NCBI GenBank assembly: GCA_023238725.1
Contig: CM041551.1
Location: forward strand, 4,177,259 to 4,241,258
Source of the DNA: Scortum barcoo
Taxonomy: Eukaryota > Chordata > Actinopteri > Centrarchiformes > Terapontidae
DNA length: 64,000 nucleotides
Direction: 5' to 3'
Positions 12,109 to 24,000 of this stretch are shown in pieces. The notes beneath the pieces were generated by a model. The model worked only from the letters and a program-made list of their open reading frames with translations, was not told the origin of the DNA and made no database searches. The position numbers were made by a program, and so were the translations under genes. Within the stretch, counting starts at the first letter, position 1, and each line of letters opens with the position of its first letter.

Positions 12109-15100
12109 CATGGCAAATACCAGTGGCCAGATTAATCAAAAATAATGGACTTGCTGTTTTTGCCGATCCACTGAGCGAGGCTTTTTCTGCCTTCATAAAG
12201 ATCTTTTTTTTGCTCCAGCACTGACGCCTGGAGCTGTTCCAGAGTCAAGAAACCTGATCCACACCCTCACGTTTCTGCGTCCGCCAGACATGACCTGTTC
12301 CCAAGTTCAGAGGGGAAAAGGTCTTGGAACGTCACACTTAATATCACACGCTCCCGCTCACACACACACACAGGGGCGGCAACAAACACTGGCGTAATCA
12401 TCATGTCACACAGTAGTTCCTGTTATCAGAAGATTCAGCCCACACACACACACACACCTACCTACCGCTCCCATCACTTCTAAACTGCTATAAAAATTCC
12501 ATTCATCGACACACTGTGGGAGGGGTCGCCTGGAGGTGATGAGGGGAGCGAGTTTCTATGGCGACAGTAATAAGCGAATGAGGTCGAGTGCAAGGACCCG
12601 GGGCTGCGATGCGCTTTGTGCCTCCCTTTGTCCCCATAACAGTGGAAATTAAGGGACGCAGGAACAACAGGATTGAGTACACATGACCTAATGAGGGTCC
12701 AGCTTGAGCCAGGCCTCCGGGAGGATCAGGGGAATGTGGGTGGGAGGTGGAGTAGCGAGGTGCACAGTGGAAGGGGAGGGATCGTAGGCGTTATGTCACT
12801 TTGCTGTTTGTCTTAACTTGAGAGGGCTTTTGTGTTTTGTGTGGTGTCCAAGTGTGATGGTTGCTAAATCACTGATGCCTTAAAATTTGCAGAAATGTTT
12901 GTTCCCTTGAACTCTTTGCCCAAACTCTGTCTGTGTTTGCGTCCAATCATTTCTTCCCCCTCTTTATTCTCTTTCCTTCTCTTCCCCTCTTCTCTCTCTC
13001 TCTCTCCACTGACTGCCCTGAGTCGAAGTGACAGCGGCTCTCATTAAATGCGAAACACCGGTCACATGTGGAATTGACCCCGCAAGTGTTCTGGCTCACC
13101 CTGTCCGTCCACCGGGCTTGACTCCCATCAGCCCCCCTGGAGGGAAGCGACTGAAGCCCCAGAGGTGTCAGGTATGGAGAGGGGAGGAGGTTGGAGCGGG
13201 GGATTAAATGGATTTTAATGTGGGCCATCCATTATCACCAGTTTACCACAGCTGAGGCTTCTTTACAAAATGTTCTCTTTAGCAGCTTTGCTTTCACTTA
13301 CATGAACTTAAAATACCCTTTAAATAAATAAGTTACATCTGAACTCATCCATTACGAGCTGCTCATGGAAAAATCTCCACAGTCTGGTCTGAAACACCGG
13401 GGTCACTTTGCCAAGACTGAGATGGCTCAAAAAGCAGGGTTTGTTGTGAGAAGCCAGTCTCGAATGAGCCTCACACACTGAATCAGAATTAGTTATAAAG
13501 CCAACTCAGAGCTCATACGGTCAGACTGAGCCAAGCCCAGTTTAAGTTGTATAAGTAATAATGATAACAGTAATGAATTTTGTAGCAAGCAAATAAAATC
13601 ATTTGCATTTTCTAGAAATCAAATTTCAGTTTTCATTTTTTGCTACTTGGTTTTTACAAACCACATAATAGGCTCCACAAAGTAAAGATACTGTTTAAAT
13701 ATATTAAGACTGACTGTCTGCTGCTCTTGTGTTTCTTGTGGCAGATTTTTGGGTGTTTGCTTTTCTAACTGTATTAAGTGAAATTTAAAGGGAGAATAAA
13801 TGAAAGTGAAACAAAATGCTTCTTTCACTGAGGCCATAGACTTGAGTCAAAGAGGTTAGTTTTTTTCATTGCAGTGAATTTTGTACGAATGTTAATTGTA
13901 TTATTGTCCAAATGCTAAAAAATATGAGTTTAATAATTTTATTTAATATACAGTTAGTGCAATCCAGTTTAAAATGTGCAGCGTTAAAAATAGCAGTAAA
14001 TAGACTGAAAACTACCCTGACAGGGACCTTGTTATTCTAGAGGGATATGTTTCCATGGTTACTTAGCCTGTGTGACTAAAATTAGCCTGATTTAGTGAAA
14101 TAACCCTGGTTTAACTGGTAATCTTAGATAGTGACAGGAGTTTATAGGCTCTGGACAGTCCCATAAGCAGGCTATGTTTTTACGCCCTGTGTCTGTCCGC
14201 CTGCCTGTGGACAGACGAGGCCCAGCTGCTGTGTTATTGCACTTGGCCGCCTCTGACAACTTAATGGGATGTTTGATTTCCACGTCAGACTTCCTGAACC
14301 GCCAGTGCTCGACATTTAGCCCTTTGATATTTTGACTTCCCCTACTCACTACTCAAAACTCAAAACAAACATCCACACACACATATTCGCACATATATAA
14401 ATACACAAACACAGCGTTGACCTCATATCACCTGTAACACACATTACTAATTTAATTTACGCAGCCATAAGCACAGAGGGCAAAGCCGAAACACACACAG
14501 TGGTCATTGGTGCTTACTTGGAGGCCAATTACTTCCATAGTTTCCCCTTTAAAGTGTGTAAAATACTTGAGTGGGAAAAAAGTCTCACTCCGGGACCATC
14601 AGTCATCTTGTTTGTCATCACTTACAGACCACGAGGATGACCTACTCTCCGCTCAGCAGTATCACTTACGCCCGGCGATGGCTATCTAGCAGCCATTCAT
14701 GTCTGCTCTCTATCTCTGTGACATATGATGATAAAAGATGTCTTCTAATTCTCATGAAGCGATGACTCCAGGTTACGGCCTGCCGTGACCTCTCTGACGT
14801 ATCCAGGCTGTTTGAATGTTTTGTGTAAAGGATGTGGATTTTTCCATGTCACTCATTAGCACAAAACAGCCACTATTTATGTCTTTGGCACTGTTAGAAT
14901 GGCCCTCTATTTCTCCTGAAAATGGCTAAAATAGTAAGGGTAAATAGTGGTGCCTGCAGCACACAGTGGCAGGGGGGTCATCCCTCGTGACTTTACAGAT
15001 GGAAAATAGTGAAGGTTGCAGGAAATGGATGGTGACTAATTTTCACCTCATTGTGTAACAGGTCACCATTAAAGATGTGGAGTCACGCAGGAAGACCAAC

Positions 15101-15440
15101 AACTGCTGCAAGAACTCACCACTTAACATTTCTCCATTTTTTGACGCTGATACCATTGTCGCCACCCACACAACACAACCTAAACTACTTAGATTTCACT
15201 TATGATTCTGCTTGTAAGAAATTTATAAGTCAATTTCCAGCTTTTGATGTAAGCAAAACTGTTTAGTCGGTGGCTAAATAATAAAAAAGAAATAGAAAAA
15301 CATTTTGACTTAATAGGAAAGAGCTACTAAAGTATTACTAATAACATTAACAGTGGAACAATTCAAGAGTTCCAGTAAGCTGTGAGAGTCAGAACACCGT
15401 GAAACTGAAACTGAGGCAGCTAAATGGAATTCAGCCAGCG
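12109..15440. other. Non-coding stretch
   Basis: No gene is visible. Short (CA)n tracts lie at about 12358-12373 and 12441-12458. A pyrimidine-rich run of T, C and TCTCTC lies at about 12952-13008, and a T-rich run at about 13859-13867. The rest is unique sequence with AT-rich parts at 13.5-14.0 kb. Confidence 0.55.
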
Positions 15441-15444
15441 TCAA

Positions 15445-15500
15445 CTTTATGACTTACACCCCTACTTCATGTGAAGTGACATGTCAAAATGTCTTTCACT
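15445..15500 (-). repeat. ACATGTC family repeat, possible copy 2
   Basis: GTGACATGTCAAAATGT at about 15476-15492 is the reverse complement of ACATTTTGACATGTCAC, the core of the family seen at 8.9 and 51.5 kb. The upstream TTACACC at about 15454-15460 corresponds to the GGTGTAA tail of the other copies. The middle is diverged. Confidence 0.35.
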
Positions 15501-15904
15501 CATCTTAGACATCTATCCAGCTGATCACAGGGCACAGGTGTTGTCACTTGCCCGTATGTATACTTGTTTTGCATGAATGGGCTGACTAAAGAGGAGACGA
15601 CAGCTTTAAGATGGACATCATTGTGAAAATGACCTGGAAGCACTTGGATGACCATCAGTTTCTTCAGAAATTAGAAAGTAAAAATTGTATCATAGTCTTA
15701 GTGTCATTTAACATAATTTAACGTGCTGGTGTAGAAGGTCTTAGGCAGAGTGAGTCAACTGATTCTTGCGTGAAAACTGCAGTCCATACAAATAGCAAGC
15801 AGAGAAAGGACGAGTCCTTATCTGGTCCACCATGCTGGATGTTGCCTGTAAAGCAAACAAACAGAGCAACCAGCAACTGTGAGTACTCTGTGAACCCTTC
15901 AGGC

Positions 15905-15932
15905 TGTGTGTGTGTGTGTGTGTGTGTGTGTG
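15905..15932. repeat. (TG)14 microsatellite
   Basis: A pure TG run of 28 bases. A second, imperfect GT-rich patch follows at about 16091-16124. Confidence 0.95.
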
Positions 15933-18900
15933 GGATTGTTATCAGAGATCACACAGCAGATTATGCACATGGAAGTAAACAAAAGAAGCGAAGGATTAAG
16001 AATTTAAAAGGAGGACAAACATTCCCTGACGCTGCGTATGTTTGAGTATACATGAAGCGAGTGTCAAAAAAAGTTCATCCCCGATGCGTGCAGTGTGTGT
16101 GTGTGTGCGAGAGGACAGTGTGTGTGCAGAGAGAAACAGACAGAGCGGGCTCCTGCTGTTCTGGCTCTGTGGACACGTTCCCTCTGCCCTCATTAGATGG
16201 TTAACCAGTGTCCAGTCAGGCACACAAAAAAACGGGCCATCCAACTGACCATCCGTCTCATCTCCAGAGACAGCAAACAAACCTCCCTGCAGCATCGATC
16301 CAGCGCTCCAAGAGGACACCCGCTGCAGCTCAAAACAATCCAGAAAGCGGGGTCAGGGGAATGAAAGGACTGGGTTGTTGAGGAAACAAACAGGGGAGGG
16401 GATTTTTAATCGATTCGCTACATATAACCGCATCTGACATGCATGTCGGTAGCTGCTTGCTAATTACGGCCCACATCTACACTAGGAGGTTGTTGTGTCA
16501 CAGTGTCCCGGGAACAATCTGCTGATTGTTGTGTGAGAAGATTGGTCAGACAAGGGCCAGCCACTTTCCCCCCAATTATCCCCATTTAGTGGTTCTGCTT
16601 CAAGCTGCCTGGACGGGGACGAGGGGAAAAAAGGAGAAAGCAAAAGGAAAAACCGAAAGACGTCAAAAGAAAGACAGGAAAGAGAGAGAGGAGAGGAGCC
16701 CGTCCGTCAGCAGCTGAGCTATTTTGTCAACACTGAACTGTGGAAACTTGAACATGCTCACAGACGTGAGGATTTTTTTTACTTGAAGCGGTGGTTGTTT
16801 TAAGGGTGAACGACGGTCCTTGGCCTAATGAGCTCAGCTACCCCCCCCCACCTACCTACCCAGCCAGTAGGGGTGAGAGGAGGAGGGCGGGGGGCGAAAA
16901 GGGACGATTATGAATTGAGTTAATGAGCCTGGATTGGGGTGGGGGTAGATCTGTTAGGGGCAGCCTGAGAATTCACCCTTTCCCCCCTCTATCCCCTGTT
17001 TCCTTCCTCTCTTCCTTCTGTGGTGGAAAAAAAATCTCCAGCAGGTGTTTCCAAAGTGTGCTGATTCCCAGTGATGGATTCTTGTTGTTAAAAGTGGAAA
17101 GTGTCAGATTCCTCAGACGTGACTGTAAAGTGATGTACTTGATGCTTCTCTCAGATCCCTAACAGCTTTGTGTCTGCTTTACTGTAACCTCTGACCCCTT
17201 TCAGAGGGAGGACAAGGGAATATGTTTAACTAATAAACTGAAACTGAAAACTGAATTCTGTTGTTTTTTTTGTGAGGCATTATAAACTGCAATAGTGCTG
17301 CAGCTGCAAAGATTTTACATTTTATCCATCAAATCATTTTAAAATGGACTATGAATACAGGATCTAAGCATCTTTCCTATATTTAAGAGCACACGTTGCT
17401 ATGTGACACGCTGTCACCATCCTTGCTATGCTACTGGTGGAATATATCATAGCCCTGTAATGTAAGCAAATTAAGACACATGTCCCTTTACAACTTTCAG
17501 CCTTTGGGAGGACCTGCCCTGCTGGTGAACTCAAAGGTTTGAAGCTAGCAAGTGAGGCGAAATAGTTTCTGCTTGGAAAGTTGAAGCTAGTAGAGTTCAG
17601 AAAGTTCAGCTCGTTAGTGATTTTACCATTTATACCCAGTATGTGTTACTTTTCAATCACGTTATAGAGACCTGAAGTGGAACCTGAATTTCCAGGTTCT
17701 CTTCCCACACGTCAGAGGAAGTAAGTCAAAATCAATTTGGTAAACGTGACAGCACAAGTCAACATCTGTCTTTCACAGGTGCACCTGGCATGATAGCAAA
17801 TAATCAGATTGTCAAAACTCACAGCAACAGGCAGTCCTCTAACTTCAGCACTATATACTTTAACCTGGAAATTAAACCTACGGAGTATCCAAAACGCAGA
17901 TGGCAACGGTTGTGCTGCTTTTTATGGAGAACACAAGATTTTTTAATTCAGCTTGACTTTAATCATCGTGTCTTATCTGCTGAAATGACTCCTTACCACT
18001 GAGTCAAAGACAAACTTGCTCCTGAGATTGGAACTGACCCTGTATCTGATTTCTATTCATCCATCCTTTTTTCCATCCAGCCTTCCACCCGTGCCGGTGC
18101 GAGAGGTTACGCTGTGGACACGGTGAACTCTGTGGCAGGATGGAGGTCAGAGGAAAACGGGAGGACGGTGGATGGACAGGGAGGCAGGAGAGGAAGCAGG
18201 GAGGGGAGGAGAGGCATGTTTGTGTTCGGCCTGGCCTACTTAGACTGATTTCAGTCTGCCCCAGCGGCAACCCGTCTGAGCTCCCGCGCTTCACCCACTG
18301 AGCTCGCCTCAACACCCCGACTTGATCACTCAACCATGTGACTCAGGCCTGGAGCCAGGAGGACTAGAGACAGACAGACGGGAGGGGAGAGCGAGGGGAG
18401 AGACAGACAGAGGGAGGCTTGATTTCATGAGTGGCAATATTACTCACATTTATCAATTTCATTTTCGATCTAATAGAGGCAAATTTGGTGGCTGGAGATT
18501 TGTATCAAGCCACTTATCTGCACAATTTATCAAGCATCCTCAAAGGCTCTGCTCATTAGCCGAGCCCATGGGGATGACACAGGGTCAGAGCGCCGCACAA
18601 AAACCCTCTTTCTGCATTTGTCCTCTCTAAACCAGGCTGAACTTTTCCATCGCAGACGATAGCAGACTGTTGATCTTCAGCTCTGTATCAAAAGGAGAGC
18701 GTTTCCCACACTGGGGCCTGTCTCTTTCCCACAGACGGGTCCAAATGCGCCGCGCAGATAGCCGCGCTCTGTCTCGATGTGTTCAATATGAGCCATGCCA
18801 AGCTTATCATCAGCACATTCTGACACAACTCTCCACAGGCCCCCATTCATTCCCTGTTTTCATTCTCCTTCACCCCAAAAATGTGCATTGTTTGCTGCGA

Positions 18901-19570
18901 AGACAGGAAAAAAAAAGAGGGCTCAAACAAGAGAGCTTTTTGTGTGATGTTCAGGCGCCGTCTTTAGTAAACAAAGCTGGGTAATAAAAGAGCTCAGTTA
19001 CAGCGCTTTCTGTTCCCTCACATGGTGCAAAGTATGACATTACACAAACAGGAGCATTGTCCAAGGTGTGCTCACCTCTGTCTGTAGGATGTTTGATGAT
19101 TTCATGGACCCCGGCAGCGAGACTGTGGCTTATTGTTCGGAGAGACTAAAAATGAGAGACAGACGGGCCGGACGGAGCAGGAGTGGCCTGGTGACATTTC
19201 ACTGGCGACAGAAGCAACACACTGTGACCTTTCAGCTCCGTGTCCTGCACGGAGGGGACGCACGCTGCACGTCCACTGATAGGAGATATAGGACTTTGTG
19301 CGTGTGCGTGTTTATGCAGGACGCTAAAGAGCAAACATTGATGGCTGCGATGTCTGTCTGTCTGTCTCCATGGCTGCAGTGATCCATGGCTACTGTTATC
19401 AGGTTTGGCGATCACACTGGTAAAAGTTACAAACATGTTCAAACCATTGGGAATTTTTTAAAATTGATGCTGTTTTTTCCAGTGAATTCAAAGGTGTTCT
19501 GCAAAGCCTGCTGTTTAGAGCAACTGTCATTTAGCCAACAGGTCACTGGGTCACATCCTGTGCAAGGAAC
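15933..19570. other. Non-coding stretch with strand-asymmetric tracts
   Basis: No gene is visible. There are purine-rich blocks at about 16620-16700 and 18120-18220, another of the GACAGACAGA/GGGAGAG type at 18360-18420, and a pyrimidine-rich block at about 16975-17020. The 18425-18600 part is repeat-free, with AATTTATCA-type motifs, and could be a conserved non-coding element (inference). Confidence 0.5.
16618..16703 (+). repeat. Purine-rich tract
   Basis: Almost entirely A and G for about 85 bases on the plus strand, with isolated C and T residues. Long purine tracts can form triplex DNA in supercoiled plasmids; whether this one does so is unknown. Confidence 0.6.
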
Positions 19571-19574
19571 CTAA

Positions 19575-20096
19575 TGGCACTTTTCCATTACACAGTTCCT
19601 AGCACTACTCGACTCAGCTCGACTCAGTTTCGGTCGTTTTCCATTACAATAGAGTACCAACCTCAGCGTGGGTGGTCGATCGTGGCAACCGTGGCAACGA
19701 CGCGGCCGAAACTCCAGCGACGTCATTTGTTATGCGACACAAACACGAAACGACTACGGAGCAATGGAGGCCACCAGGCAAAGAAATGTCTGCACCTCGT
19801 CTTTGCTCCGTGGGGTTGATTTCTGTACAGCTATATCGTGTTTGCTGTTATTGCGTTTTAAAAAATGGCGGGGTTGACTCTTATGAACGAGTCGCTCTCC
19901 CGACGCATCTAGTGACGTCACGCCCTGGCCAATCAGTGGCCTGCCGTCTGCCTACGTCACATTTTCGGCTCGACTCAGCTCGCTTGGAACCCCGACCGAG
20001 TAGGTACTACGAAAGTACCTGGTACCAGGTACTAACACGTAATGGAAAAGCCTAAAAACCGAGTCGAGCCGAGTAAGTGCTAGTGGAAAAGCGCCA
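19575..20096. mobile_element. PIF/Harbinger-like MITE, 522 bp, apparently complete
   Basis: The element begins TGGCACTTTTCCATTA and ends TAGTGGAAAAGCGCCA, so its ends are imperfect inverted repeats (TGGCrCTTTTCCAyTA). Similarity continues inward for about 70 bases as variants of ACTCGACTCAGCTCGACTC (left) against GAGTCGAGCCGAGT (right), then a second TTTTCCATTAC on each side. It is flanked by an exact TAA on both sides (19572-19574 and 20097-20099), the 3-bp TWA target site typical of PIF/Harbinger transposases. It has no transposase gene, so it must have been moved in trans. Frames of 69-127 codons inside it are incidental. The ACTCGGCTCGACTCGG ends are, from memory, common in teleost genomes. 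An ISL2EU-type element is the main alternative. Confidence 0.82.
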
Positions 20097-20099
20097 TAA

Positions 20100-23000
20100 G
20101 TCAAGGTGTTCAGTACAGCTTATTGTAAAATACTTTAGCTGAATCTTAGTTTATTAATGTAGTTTAGTTTGGGGAGCTGCAATATCTAGAAAAATGTATC
20201 GTAGTTTACTCAATCTGAGAGAACCACCTCTACCAAACATTTGAAGTACAGAACACAGAACACGCTGCAGTTTTTTAGAACCAGGTCTTTTCAGGTGGCC
20301 TTCTTCCACAGCATTAGCAGCAGTAAAACTTCTTCTCTGTGTGTGTCATTTACACAGCTGATGATCTCGGATCCCTGGACGTCGTGCAACTTCTGCCCAA
20401 AGGATATGTCCACATTGAAGTATATATTGGAAATACTCACAAAAGAGGAACTGTTGCCCTGTCTGATTTATTTCTATGAAGTCTGAAGTGCCTACTATAT
20501 GATTTTTTATTTTGCACAATCATCTGGTATTTTTTATTGACCCAGCTTTAACAAAATGCTTCATGTTTTTGTGTTCCGTTAATTGTTTTTTAATTGTTTA
20601 GTTGGTTTTAAACATTGCTCTGTGAGAGGCGTAATTGAAAGTCTTTCACTTTAATGGGGGTAAAAAACCTTTGCAGGTTGTGGAAAGTGCTCTCTTACTA
20701 TAAATGGACATCTGAGCTGTTTGGTGGAGGCTCATATTTTTGTCAGCTGAAAAAAAATGTTGCTGGAACTAAACTAAATGGAACTAAAAAAATGCAGAGA
20801 AAAACTGCTGCTGAATGAAAGCTCAATGACCTTATAAAGAAACTCGGATGTCACTTCACCTGAGGCTCATTTTCACAGACAGACCTATTAAAGATGCTCC
20901 GTGATGCCCTTTAACACCCAGGTGCCATGTGGAGCCTGCTTTAGTACGTCAGTGTCAGCAATGTAACAGTGATATTCAGGAGGATCGCTCCCTCCCACTC
21001 ATCTTTCTCTCCCTCCGTCTGTCAAGTATTTTCTTCTCCGGTGCGACTTCCAGGGAGAAATGCTGCCAGGGAGAAATAATTTCATTTGCTGAATGTTTTC
21101 TTCAGAGCATATTTAATCATTTGATATCACAGTGGGGGTTTCCCTGCAGCAGACAGCAGCCTTCAAACTTTGTTAAACTCTGAGAAGAAAAGGAGAAGGC
21201 AGGAGTCTTTTCTTTGTCACTATCTATCTTAATATTAAGCCATTGATCAGCATTATGTTTTATCTCTGAGGGAAAAGTTCAGTGGGGGTATTTGTGCATT
21301 CCTCTGACCAAGGTTCAATGCCATGCCATTGGCTAATAGGCAGAGCCTCAATAAACCACGCAGATAAATATGTGCTTCTGTTAGATTCAAAATGAGAATG
21401 ATAAGGGCAGTGATATTACCATTTTGTTCTTATAAAGCCAATCTTTCTGTGTGAATAAGTTTCTATCAGTCACTGTTTAACGTCGCATGACTCCTAATCT
21501 CTCACTCTCTCTCTCTCTCTCTCTCTCTCCTCAGGGCCCTCTCTTTGTTCTCCACAGCAGGCAGGTCGAACTAGTCTCTCTTTTCATGCTAAACTTAACA
21601 TATTTGTTTTCTTTTCTCTGTAATATTGTAAGTTCTGTTCAGAAATGAGCATATACACTTACATCACAGTTTGTTTAGACTGTAATGTCACTGTGTTCCT
21701 GGATCAAATTGTAACTATAACTGATAGAAATGATGGACAAAACTATGAAAACACGGCCTATGAACCTCAACACTGAATGAAACCCCGATTTATTTTCTCA
21801 TCCTATGCAAACATTTTAAAACTTAAATATCCTCTCATGGCAAATAGCTGGGTTCAATAAGACTCAGTAAGAAAATGCACACAAAACACAATAAAATAAA
21901 ATGACCAAAACTCTATGACAAACACCAGATGATTCATGGTGACTGACACCTCCTTAAAAGCTGTTTCAACTAGTTTAAAATGGTCCCAGTCCTGATCTAT
22001 TATGTGCTCTGTGAAAATAGGGATGAAGAACCTGACAGGAACAGTACGGCCATGTTACTGAGTGCCTTAGGAGACATGTTGATCGGGCATTTATGGGTGA
22101 GTTTAAAATGAGCACATTTAACGAAATGATCAGCACTCAACATGACAAGTTGTCTGACTTACAGGTTAGTTATCGTTACTAATGGAAATGATGGACAGAA
22201 TTACAAGAATAAAACTCAAGTTGTCACAGGTCTATGACAGTACTATGAGAGAAATATTAAATGAAAAGGATGATTGCTTTAACATAAACCCAACACCCCT
22301 CTCTATATCATCTAGAAGATAAAATAGCTCCTTGTAAAAAGAAATAGGCATGATATGAGTTCTCCATGATACATATATGGTTAACTGACTAGAGCCCCCT
22401 GAGTATTGCTTTAGTTTAAAGGACTTTCTTGCCCTACATCATTTTGCAGAGCTCCGCTCTTCAGTAGTTCCCACAAGCAAACAGAGGTTAATGTGTTGTC
22501 GAGCAAAAGCAGCTCTCTCAGCAGATTTGACAGGAAATTCCCAAAGACGATCAATTCCATTTTCTTTTCTTAACCACCAAATCCCTCATTTGATTTGAGG
22601 GAGGAGAGGAAGGAAACCGCTCCTTTGCCAAAACCGACGAGTAAATTAACTGATGGTTTCAGGTTTTTTTTTTTTTTCTACCTGCGCTGCCACAGAAACA
22701 AACTGTCACACAAAATGAAAGGGATAAGTCATACAAGTGCTTAAGTGCCATGCAATACTTCCTCGCTCTGGCTATTGTCGTTAAAGCCAGGACTCTATCC
22801 TTTTAGTGTTTTCCTACACCTCTCGAAGGTTTATTTAGATTCAGGCTCATGCAGACCTATCAGCCCTTCCTCTCACGCTTTTATTTCTGTCTTTATTTTC
22901 TTTGATTAAAATAAATGCTCCTCTAGGGCGGGACATGGAGGGAAAATGGTGGAAAAAAAAAAACAACTCCCAGCTCGAGATGTGATGTTGATATGTGCCG

Positions 23001-23700
23001 GACAGGGTTCCACAAAAAGGTTATTGTGTGGCTTAATTGCGCCCACTGGATTGTGACGGCAGTGGGGAGAGAGGTAAGGGTGCTGTCTGAATCGCTGCGT
23101 CGGGCCGAGCCTTGCCCTTATGTTGCAATGGTTCCACAGCTGTCATCGCCTTATTGTCCCACCAATTACCCATAATTACTCCTGGCAGTGTCAGTGCCAT
23201 TCAGCGGTGCACTAACAAAGGACGCTACCTTCCCGCCTGTTTTATCAGGCAAGCTGAGGATGTTACGGTCCTGTCTGGAAATACACAGAGAGGAAGAACG
23301 TGCAAATAATCTGCTTTGAAGATCGGTGCTCTCGTAAGCGTCAGGAGCAACATGAAAAGTGCCAGTTACTGCGTTCACTGAACCTTTGGGAGAGAAATCA
23401 ACATGTCAGTAGCACGTCCAGTCCATGAGCTCCATCCTTGTCCAGCCTGTGTACTTCATTCAGCACCTCACCTTTCAGCTCACTCACTTTCCAATAAGAC
23501 ACCATTTATAATAAGTCGAAAACAAAAGAAATGATCAACTCTGCAACCACAAATGCTAATTAGCTGTCACAGATTTCTCACTTTCTAAGAACAGCTAAAT
23601 TTAGTTATCTGCAGTTATGAATTTTGATAAATCGTTTATAAATGAGTTTTTCCACTGACCCATCAAGTCTATAGATAAGCTGTTTCCAAGTGGAATCAAA
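20100..23700. other. Non-coding stretch
   Basis: No gene is visible. There is a (CT)n tract at 21505-21529, a T-run near 22665-22678, an A-run near 22952-22963, and otherwise unique sequence. The 22980-23230 part is repeat-free and GC-balanced, with ATTACCCATAATTACTCC (23165-23182) as a TAAT-type island, and is a conserved-element candidate by appearance only. Confidence 0.5.
21505..21529. repeat. (CT)12 microsatellite ending in a splice-acceptor-like CAG
   Basis: A pure CT run followed by CCTCAGGG. The run plus AG at 21533-21534 fits a consensus 3' splice site, and a GTAAGTT donor-like site follows near 21628. The roughly 90 bases between them are T-rich and not convincingly coding. Confidence 0.9.
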
Positions 23701-23705
23701 GGACT

Positions 23706-24000
23706 AGAGCTGCAATGATTCGTCAGTGAACCATCAGTGGACAGATTGTTATTGGCAGCTATTCTGATGATGGAGTCATCATTTAAGGCACTTTTGAAAT
23801 AAAAACATCAGAACATTCCCCAGTTTCATCGTGTCCTTTGGGAGGATTAGTTGCTGTCTTATGTGATAGTAAATTAAATATGGAATTTGGACTCTGATTG
23901 GAACAAAACTGGTTTTCGGAAACTGTTTTTTGGCTTTTCTTAGCCCCATTGATAATCTATTAATCAAGAAAATAATCTGTGGATTCACTGATGATAAAAA
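23706..24000 (+). mobile_element. Degenerate teleost MITE-like repeat (GATTAATC type), copy 1
   Basis: It starts AGAGCTGCAATGATTCGTC and ends with a block like CTATTAATCAAGAAAATAATCTG then GATTCACTGATGATAAAAA. I recognise this layout from a common fish repeat that begins AGAGCTGCAACGATTAATCG, carries TATTTTGATAATCG and GTCTTATGTGATAGTAAA in the middle, and ends in GATTAATCGAGAAAATAATC. GTCTTATGTGATAGTAAA is present near 23856-23873, and AAGAAAATAATC near 23966-23977. The copy is decayed, with no clear target duplication. The class (hAT-like or other) is uncertain. Confidence 0.6.

Noticed and set aside
19672..20055. 127-codon ORF
   Set aside because: It lies entirely inside the MITE, overlaps two other frames there, and resembles no transposase.
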